Source: Isoetes taiwanensis
Lineage: Eukaryota; Streptophyta; Lycopodiopsida; Isoetales; Isoetaceae
Assembly (NCBI GenBank): GCA_021234155.1
Contig: JAJEKV010000077.1
Span: 5,659,674 to 5,723,673 of the forward strand
DNA length: 64,000 nucleotides
Direction: 5' to 3'
Part shown: positions 56,474-64,000 of the stretch, in pieces
Position numbering within the stretch: the stretch's first letter is position 1
How the letters are laid out: the number at the start of each line of letters is the position of its first letter
The notes under the pieces: generated by a model
Database searches by the model: none
What the model was told of the DNA's origin: nothing
The model's input: the letters and a program-made list of their open reading frames with translations, nothing else
Translations under genes and position numbers: made by a program

Positions 56474-58726
56474 GCATTAATTAGAGTTTATAGAATAGAA
56501 TAGAATAGAATAGAATATGATTTTTATAGATCCACGGAGACCAAGCTGGCCTATGGGACCCAAGTACAAAAGAAGCGGCGTGGTATTACTACCGGGATTA
56601 AAACCCCCAGAAGAAGGGTTTTAGGAGGGAAAAACCTTAGTGTGATAAGGATCTTTGACATACTTGTGATTATATACATAATCACAAATGCAGTTGAGGT
56701 TAATGTCGGACGAGGGGGCATAAGCTGAGTCAATTATCCATTACCTCCAGGAGTCTGATCCCAACAAGGTAAGTGAATGAGGGAAAGGCGTGGGTCTTAG
56801 AGATGATGGGACAGCAGCTTGCACCCTTGTCTTGTAAGTTAACTCTCATGTCGGTAAATTGGCGAGAGAAAGTGTCCAAAGCATCCGGGTGGCGTTGCAT
56901 GTCCTCTGGGGTATATGCGAGCGGCCAACATCATCAGCATATATATGAGTTGCGGATTATGTGGTGCATCAACTGAGCCTCCCCTCCCGTGCTCGGCTAG
57001 CCATTCTTCATTGGTCAATGTATAAGAAAGGCGTCGAGGGATAGAGAGGCGACCTTAAGCACCCCGATGCTACTAACAAGCGGGCTCCCAAGCGGTGTGA
57101 GCGGCCGGGCAAGCCTGCGTATATGAATGCTATATAGCGATACGCAAGTTGGCGGGGGTCCCTATTTGTCTCAATCGTCCCCACAACTTATCAGAGGGCA
57201 TGTCAAAAGCAACTGCGAAATTCACAAAGCAACGATCTGAGGATTCGTCGATTAGGCTATCCTCTATGAGTGCCCAGTGAAGATGGTCAATAGTAGAATG
57301 CTTGGGAAGCACTGCTGCGTCTTGAGCAGCACTTCTCCATCCTCTGCCCAAAGAATGTGTCGCTTGCGCTCAAGTCCGGCAAACAACTTGGCAAAAGCGA
57401 GAGCCCGACCATAATGTGCGATGGTTGTTGTGGGGTCCCTGCTTTGTATATGGGCACAACTCTACTAGTAGTCCGGTCGCGGGGGAAGCCTTCTTGCAAT
57501 GCCGTTGAAGAGTCTTTGTGAGCAGAGCACCATTGGGGGCGACCCCCTTGAAGCTCTGCGCATACCATCAAATCTGCTGCCTTCGGATTAGCGGCGTTCG
57601 AGGCCCATTATGACATCAACCGGTAATGACCCCGGTGCTAGGCTTTGTCTGGCCGGTCGCTGGTGCCCGGCTTCCCGGTGGGTGCAGTGAAAGTATTGTT
57701 CAGGGTAATATTTCACGGTATGCGGGCTTACTCAAGACCTTTCTCCGAAGGCCCTAGAAGATTGTGATCTAGAAGACAAACATCATTCTTTGGTGCTTTC
57801 ACCGCAAAGTACACGGCTTTCTTGGTCTTGAGGAAGAGGCCGGTATTGACGGACTTGCGGGCCGAATGGTGGGGAGTCCGGACGCGAACCATCGTTTCAA
57901 CTCAGAGCATTCGTCATCGAACCAGTGATTGCGGGGGAAGGTGGTTTGCAGCCCACGTGGATCGTCGAGGCGGTCTCTCCCAAAGCATCTGTCCCCTACC
58001 CTCGAAGAGGAGCTGGTTCAAATTTGGCCGTCTGGCTGTTGAAGTGTGGGGAGTGCGGACCCTCCGTGACTCATGCTCAAACATCCTCGCATAGGCAGCA
58101 TGATCATAGATCGGGCATAGCTTAGTGGTACATGGGGTGTTGGGGCAATGGGTGCTGGTTGGCTGCCAATCTATGCAAACGGTGATGGTGGAGTCTACTT
58201 CCTCGTCGCCCCTGTCCGAACAACTGACAGTGATCAAGTGTAGGCATTGCTTCGTCTGCTGGCACGTAATCCACCACACTGGGTGCCGCCCCCTGGTTCT
58301 CCTGTCTACAAAGTGAAGCGGCTGGAGGGACGGCCACTGTGCCAGACCCATTGCAAATGACCAGGTCAAAGATGCTGCCCGGCGGCAGCTGCCGGCCATG
58401 CAGGTGTCACACAGCGTCATCGATGCCCTTGGCCAAAAACCATCTCTGCGGGGTCCATTTGGAACACATCCTCGGCTAGAGGTCGGGAATTTTGGGATCT
58501 GCTCTCTCGCCTTTTGTCTTGGCGCATTGAAATCTCAAGCAACATGACCTTGCCCAATTATGCATGCTGGCGTATGTCATCATATAGATCGACATAGGGC
58601 TCTGCGCAATCCACATCAAGTGCGTGTGGTAAAAGTTGCTCTCGGCATGTGGGAAGTAGCAAGCATACAAAGGGGCTGCCATCATTGCGTTACACTTTCA
58701 TTACCCCGCAATTATCTGTTGTGCTG

Positions 58727-58973
58727 TCACGCCTTACGGGGAGGCCGATTGGGCCAAAGGCAATGCAGTAATAACATGCAATTTCCTCCCGTGTCCCTCG
58801 TTTTCGGTGCACTCATTGAAGGCCGAATGTAAGCGGTATCTGGCAAATCGGTGCTTTGTGACGGCATGCTCCCATGTTTCCATGAGGAAGATAAGGTCCA
58901 TGTCCATGGCGGTGAATTGATTTGTCCCCTTACGCCATGGAAAGCCACGGCAATTCGGGATACCGCGAGCCAC
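58727..58973 (-). pseudogene. LINE F endonuclease start
   Basis: Reads GIPNCRGFPWRKGTNQ, then MDMDLIFLMETWEH, the same order as in copies B (GFPWRKGESINS...DLIFLMETWEH) and G. It is the N-terminal part of the APE-type endonuclease, broken downstream by frameshifts. Confidence 0.75.
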
Positions 58974-58978
58974 GATCC

Positions 58979-59488
58979 CTATTTAGTGGCATGCATACCG
59001 CCGCCAGTCGGTGGTAGTGGTGGTCCCGGGGGGGCGGGAAGATGTGGGCCTTTGTGCGGGGCCCCCTCGAGGGACTTCGAGGGGCGGAGTGCTGCATCCT
59101 GTTTGGCTGCCTGAATTGGCGCATCCTTCCCGGACCAGCGGCTTGCCCCTCCATGTCTGGCGGTCCACGACTTTGGCCGACTCCGCCGAGGTCTCTTCGT
59201 CTTTGAGGGGTCAAGTCGATCAGCGTCTGAGCCGTCCCCTTCAACTTCGGCCCGGCGCGGGATGGCCACCATTCTGGCAGCTCTCAAGCGTGAAAATGAC
59301 CCGAGCGTCCAGTGCTGAATTCCATGGCGACTACCGCCTTTCCAATGGTCCGCAGTCTTTGGGAACATCATTGATCCAAGATGCATTATGCGGGTAGGAA
59401 GTGAGATGTTCTCTCGACTCCTCCGTCGGCCTCGCACTACCACATTGCGGCTCCTGCGTCTCTGTTCTGAAGTTGTGAGGGGGCGCAC
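58979..59488 (-). pseudogene. LINE F ORF1-like frame, Arg/Pro-rich
   Basis: A 169-residue open frame directly upstream of the endonuclease, with basic clusters (RRRSRNVVVRGRRRSRENIS) and a proline-rich end (PAPPGPPLPPTGGGMHATK). Position and basic content suit a nucleic-acid-binding ORF1 product; no CCHC knuckle is clear. Confidence 0.45.
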
Positions 59489-60570
59489 TAGGTGTTAGTT
59501 GAGGTGGGTGAGGAGCCTGGTTTGTGGCGGCCGAGGTGGTGGTGGCGGCGTGTCGATAATGTGTCGCGGCATGTGTTCCGGGTTGGCGTCACAGCCAGGT
59601 TGGTGGGTTCGCGGGGTTGGTGTGTTCTTTCTTTGTGGTTTACGTTCTCGGGTGGGCTTCGGCTCTTGGGGGCGTTGTCATGTCTTGCCATCTCCAGCGT
59701 GCAATGGCGGAGTTGCTCATGTGCCACCGGCATGGAGGCCCTTGCCTTCTTTGGGCAGCGGCCGAAGCTCTGTAGCTCCGATCTCGTGCTAAATCCTTAC
59801 TCCGGCGCTCGGTTACGCCTGGCTGGCTTCAAAGCGGCTGGAATCCTTGTCTCCGCAGTGGCGGCCTCTGCAACCCGGCCGGGAGGCGGCCTGTGTGCTC
59901 GGCCGTGGCCTTAGCCTCCTCAACCTCGGCTGGATCGGGGCGAGGGGTTCACGAGTGTCTCTGCTCTGCGGGGTTCTGTCTGCGTCCGGCTTCCATAAGC
60001 TGCCAACCACGGTCTACCGCCCCCCCTCATATCGCAAGCTCCTGGCGGTATTGTTGTCTGTCAAATTGTAGCAAGTGGATGCTATCATGCACTTTTTTGT
60101 CGTCGCAGCGATCCTCCAATTACGTGATTAAGTCGTTTTACGGCACCATTTGCTGCGCAACATCCAGAGATGTTATGTTCTCCACCTCAGCCGGGAGGCA
60201 CGCAAGGCATGCCTTTGTTAGCCTCAACCCTCGCTGGATCGGCTCCAAGGTTGTTGGCCGGATTGCCTATGTGGCCCTTTGTCGGGTCAAGCGGAGCCTT
60301 GGCTCGGGCCTCCCCTCTTCATGGAAGGCGTCTCTCCCTGCGCAGAGGCCTCTTCCTTGGTGGCCCAGCTTCATGGTCTTCCCGAGGAGGGGCTCTGCTG
60401 CGTGGGGGTCAGCCGGTGGTTGGTGTGTTTGGGCCTTCCGGGATGGGTTGGTGTGGTCGAGGTAGCTCACCAACCAAGTGTGGAGTCCACCTTGCGGGAC
60501 GTGTGCTGTGGCCATGACTTGGGGTATGACTTGGGCGGCTGACTCACGGATATCACGGTGTGTCACCAGG

Positions 60571-61400
60571 CTGCCACAAAACCCTAGCACACAGCCTGGA
60601 AAAGTGCAGATTTGAGCACTGAAACAAAGACAAGCATGCAGGTATCATACCGTTGGAAAGATCTCTGAACCAGCTTTCCAACAAGCCCAAGCACATAAAA
60701 ATCTGACAGGATGTGAGATACGGTCAGATCTAAGTGTCTGGGTGCCACGAAACCCTAGCACACAGCCTGGAAAAGTGCCAATTTGAGCACAGAAACAAAG
60801 CCAAGTATGTAGGTACCATACACGCTGGAGCGATCTCTGAACCAGCTTTCCAACAAGCCCAAGCACATGAAAATCGACACCGGATCGCGAGAGATATGCC
60901 CGATCAAAATTACTTGCAAAGGCGAGACCAATCGAATACTTACTAAAACATACGCCAATCCCTATATTGGTGTCGGACTTTCATCAACAACACCATCGGG
61001 AACTAGGGTATGAATTAGTAAAACATTCGTAACCTTCAATAAAGAGTACAACACACACCTTTCAAACACAGCGTGGCCAAGGCCAACAACGGCATCGGCG
61101 AGGGCTATACTTCTCAAAGAAGGAAGAAGAAAGGGCTGCCACAAAAACCCTAGCACACAGCCCGGGAAAACAGCAGATTTGAGCACTGAAACAAAGACAA
61201 ACATGCAGGTATCATACACCTTGGAAAGCTCTCTGAACCAGCTTTTCAACAAGCCCAAACACATAGAAATCGACCTTGGGATGTGAGAATCACGGTCCGT
61301 CGAAGTGTCTCTGGGTTGCCCACGAAACCCTAGCACAGCCGGGAAAGCGGTGATTTGAGCCTGAGAAACAAAGCCAAGCCTTGGGGAGGGTAGCCATTCC
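60571..61400. repeat. 170-180-bp repeat, four units in two pairs
   Basis: Units start at about 60571, 60742, 61136 and 61316 with TGCCACAAAACCCTAGCACA, and continue with TTTGAGCACTGAAACAAAG and TTGGAAAGATCTCTGAACCA. The first two are 171 bp apart, the last two 180 bp. About 220 bp of unrelated sequence lies between the pairs. Within each unit, TTGGAAAG and CTTTCCAA form a short inverted repeat. Confidence 0.85.
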
Positions 61401-62390
61401 ATTGGAGGATTCTTATGGGGATGAAATGAGATCTCAAATTTCCTCTAATGTATAACCAATCTAAACAGTAAGCTAACGTGACTATTTTTTTATCATAAAT
61501 CTATGTTTTTTTTTATAATAACCCATTGAATTGTTTTAGGGATATGGTCTATGGTTTCGAGAATTATATCCATATCAAATCCCCCTGGAACCCCTTGTTA
61601 TTTTGCTATATATTCATGTTATCATCATGGTCATTAAAATCATGATCATTTACTTTTCTTTTGATAATTAGTTAATCTCAAGAACCCAAAATGACTAACT
61701 AATGGCATAAGAATATACCTTACATACCCGTTGTTATTTTGTTATCTACACAAATAATGGCACTTGTAAATACATATAGGCAACGTCAAGGCAAGTGGGT
61801 CTGCGTTCTTGCCTGATACTCCGATCATTCTTGTCAAGAATGAAAAGTGTGTCCACAAAACCTGTAGAATCTGGTTCTTCTTGCCTTGACGTAGTACAAT
61901 GGCATGGGGCAACAAGAATGACTTTCCCCATGCCATTCTACATAACATCTAAAGCGAGGCTGAGAGAAGTTTAAAATCTCTGAGAAAAGAATAGTGGGAG
62001 ATGCATATAGGCAACATCTAAAGTGCAGGCTGAGAGAAGTTTAGAATCTCTGTAATCATCAGAGCTATAGGTAACAAAATGTTGAATCTGCATCTTGCCA
62101 TATCAGTGCTTTTTAATGTTGAATCTGCATCTTTCCATATCAGTGCTTTTTTTGCATCTTTAAACTAAGCTGGCGGTCTGTCTCTTGATTAATTATTGCA
62201 TAAATCTGGAAATACATTTGGTTACATCTCCCCATAGTAGAAAGAAATCAATCTTTATAAGAAATGAGATGTATTGTATATTACTGTGATATTATATTCA
62301 GATTGTCTTTCAAACTCCAAATCATCTAATAAATCTCCTTCAGCCTGCTCCTGCTGCTGCTCAATAGGAATTGTGCCTCCGGGTGGTGGT
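61401..62390. other. Spacer with stacked inverted repeats and duplications
   Basis: Three perfect inverted repeats lie close together: ACGTCAAGGCAAG at 61783-61795 with 61880-61892; CATTCTTG-T-CAAGAATG at 61826-61842; AATGGCATGGGG at 61898-61909 with 61926-61937. Further on, GAGGCTGAGAGAAGTTTA is repeated about 63 bp apart (61955, 62020), and AATGTTGAATCTGCATCTT about 40 bp apart (62078, 62117). No gene is seen. Confidence 0.75.
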
Positions 62391-64000
62391 CTGGAACTGT
62401 CGGGGTTTCCCATGGCAGAAGGGTGATAACCTCAATTCAGTAGCTATGGACATGGACCTCATCTTCCTCATGGAGACATGGGAACACCAGACCCACAGGT
62501 TTTGATCTGCCGAGTACCGGCATTTTTCGGTGTTCAATGGTTATGAGGGGGAGGCGTGGGGCGCGGTGGGGTTACTTTGCTACTATCCCGGGTAGCCTTG
62601 GCACATTTGGTTTCCCTCGAAGAGCCAAGCCGGACATGCCGCTACTTATGGATCGAGTGCACCACCCACTGGGGATCTTCTCTTCCTAGGCTGCTTTGCT
62701 ACTTTCCCCATGAGAGAGTCCCTTCTATCACGGCCACGGGAGGTGGGACGGGATGGACCCGGTATGTCGATCTATATGATGACATCTGGCGGCCTGCGGA
62801 TGGGGAGTTATGCTCCTTGGAGACTTCAATCTTGTGGGCCGAGGGTGGAGCGAGGCCATGCATTTGGACCCCCTAGTAGATGGCGTCTTTGCGATTTGCG
62901 TCATGGCGGTTTACTGCGGCTTTTCGGATGATAGTCAGTCACTTTCGCTTTGGCGGACAATTGCTCGATGTAATGCGGTATCTTTGGCCCGGCTCATATG
63001 CAATGGCCTATCACAATGGCCCTCTTCCACGGGTACACTTGCGAGGCGGGATAATCGCGGCCCGGAACTAGTGTATGCGTGGATTATGTCATAGTGGCTG
63101 CGCGGGATGTACACCTTGTCGGCCCCATTTTCGCGTCGACGCGTCTGATTCGGGGCGAGGAGGCCATTTCGAATCACCTCCCACTCTATGTAGAGGCTGG
63201 CACGGCGGTGGCTATAGCCCCTCGTAGCGGTTCCTTGCAGGCCTCGGTTGCGCTTGGATTATGGCGGTAGGAGGGTTCTGGCGACATGCTCGCGAAGCCC
63301 TAAAGCGATTCTGCGAGGCCCTGCGCTCGGCGACAAGCGACCGGCTGGTTGGAGCTCCTCGGGCGAGGCGGGCGGATGCTTTTGGGAGACCTTCCCCACG
63401 CCCGGAGATCGGAGCCGCTTAACCTTCGGCGTAGCGGATGGTTAGATCTTGAGGTGTAAGAAAGCGCCAAGCCTTTTCTGCCTCATCGTGGATCGGGGCG
63501 GCGAGCTCGGGCCACCAGCCATTCGTGCCTTCCTCAACAAAAACAAAGGCAAGGTACGGCAAAGACACCGGGGAGAAATGTTGACCTCTTTGGGGCGCCA
63601 CGAAGCTTTACGGCGCGGGGTACTCTGAGCCCAGCCGACTGCGGGGAACATCAGCAGTTGCGGTGGGAGCGATTACGCAACATCTTTATGATCCGGGAAC
63701 GGACGGATGTTCCCCAACATAGCCCCGCTGGTGATCCGTGAAGAGATGTCGAAGAGACATAGCGCCTTAGCCAATGGGAAAGCGGCGGACTTGGATGGCT
63801 GCAAGTGGAGTTGCTCAAGTAAGGCGGGACAGCCCATGGTGCATCTTGGTACCTTTATTCAGCGGTATTTGCAAAGAGGGTTTTCAGGTCATGGACCTAC
63901 AAGCGGGGTTATTCGTGAGGATCCCTGCTAATCCATAATTGCAGAACCATCATGACCATTTCGGTATTTGCCAACGTCGCGGGCATTCTCGAGCAATGAG
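62390..64000 (+). mobile_element. LINE family 1, copy G, cut by window end
   Basis: The element's endonuclease starts with DMDLIFLMETWEHQTHRF-like sequence near 62450, and LLGDFNLVG lies near 62810. The RT entry appears at 63730-63990 (LANGKAADLDGCKWS, then sequence matching AGILERQ) and continues beyond the window. CpG and GC content are high compared with the flanks. Frames are broken by frameshifts. It faces away from copy F, with 1.8 kb of other sequence between. Confidence 0.82.

Larger units (their letters stand above)
56491..60540 (-). mobile_element. LINE family 1, copy F with an internal deletion
   Basis: On the minus strand the element ends in an (ATTCT)n tail (56491-56517), preceded by CCGTGGATCTATAAAAATCA and the 3' UTR stem (AAAACCCTTCTTCTGGGGGT). 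RT motifs HSTIDHL, DKLWGRLRQ and VVPIYKAG lie at 57130-57480. The endonuclease DLIFLMETWEHAVTKHRF lies near 58870. Proline/arginine-rich ORF1-like sequence covers about 58980-60540, where GC content is high; the 5' border is uncertain. At 56768/56769 the sequence jumps from TCATTCACTTAC to CTTGTTGGGAT, deleting about 970 bp that copy A retains (RT thumb to C-terminal region). Frameshifts and stops make it inactive. Confidence 0.87.

Noticed and set aside
59492-60517. Plus-strand open frames of 70-190 codons
   Set aside because: They lie antisense to the GC-rich ORF1 part of LINE F; high GC lengthens frames by chance.
61811-61834. Resemblance of a TCTTGCCTGATACTCC phrase to the plant miR482 family
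   Set aside because: Only the first seven bases match well and the hairpin arm pairing is poor in this part.
1-64000. tRNA, rRNA, CRISPR arrays and LTR retrotransposons
   Set aside because: No cloverleaf-like or rRNA-like stretch, no spaced repeat array and no pair of long terminal repeats was seen by eye; a dedicated scan could still find a diverged one.

Overview
The window looks like nuclear DNA of a vascular land plant. It has two receptor-like kinases of the plant BIR type, spliced exons of a plant PP2C phosphatase, and a dense mix of plant-style mobile elements (non-LTR retrotransposons, CACTA, hAT, foldback and Helitron elements) in long AT-rich spacers. The LINE-rich, intron-rich character would fit a fern or another large plant genome, but the species cannot be read from the sequence. 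No bacterial operons, rRNA, tRNA or CRISPR arrays were seen.

Layout. 0-5 kb: exon-like pieces of an unrecognised minus-strand gene, a 216-bp tandem duplication, and two tiny LINE 3' ends. 7.1-8.9 kb: decayed LINE copy A. 9-14 kb: short repeats only. 14.2-16.0 kb: an intact 605-residue LRR receptor-like kinase (minus strand). 17-20.5 kb: small repeats, LINE 3' ends and a decayed coiled-coil/RING-like gene. 20.7-25.3 kb: the most complete LINE of family 1 (copy B). 26.3-31.2 kb: LINE scraps, an unrecognised open frame, a cluster of 20-bp hairpins and a 146-bp foldback. 31.8-33.5 kb: a second intact BIR-like gene (plus strand). 36.4-38.6 kb: a GATTCC-rich repeat field holding a non-autonomous CACTA element. 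39.1-47.1 kb: nested LINEs (H, J, I), a hAT-like element, a foldback element and a pyrimidine tract. 50.6-56.3 kb: a probable Helitron carrying PP2C exons. 56.5-60.5 kb: LINE F (minus strand). 60.6-61.4 kb: a 170-180-bp repeat. 62.4 kb to the end: LINE G, cut by the window edge.

How the parts relate. The two receptor genes share an almost identical signal peptide and LRR ectodomain (about 89% identical over 196 residues), but they differ sharply from the transmembrane segment onward. The second gene has lost more of the kinase catalytic signature (HGN for HRD, DCG for DFG). This suggests a shared extracellular module on two diverged cytoplasmic domains, by gene conversion, exon shuffling or strong selection on the ectodomain. 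Most of the rest is mobile DNA at different stages of decay. Several insertions can be dated relative to one another because target-site duplications, an internal empty site or nesting are visible in the sequence itself.
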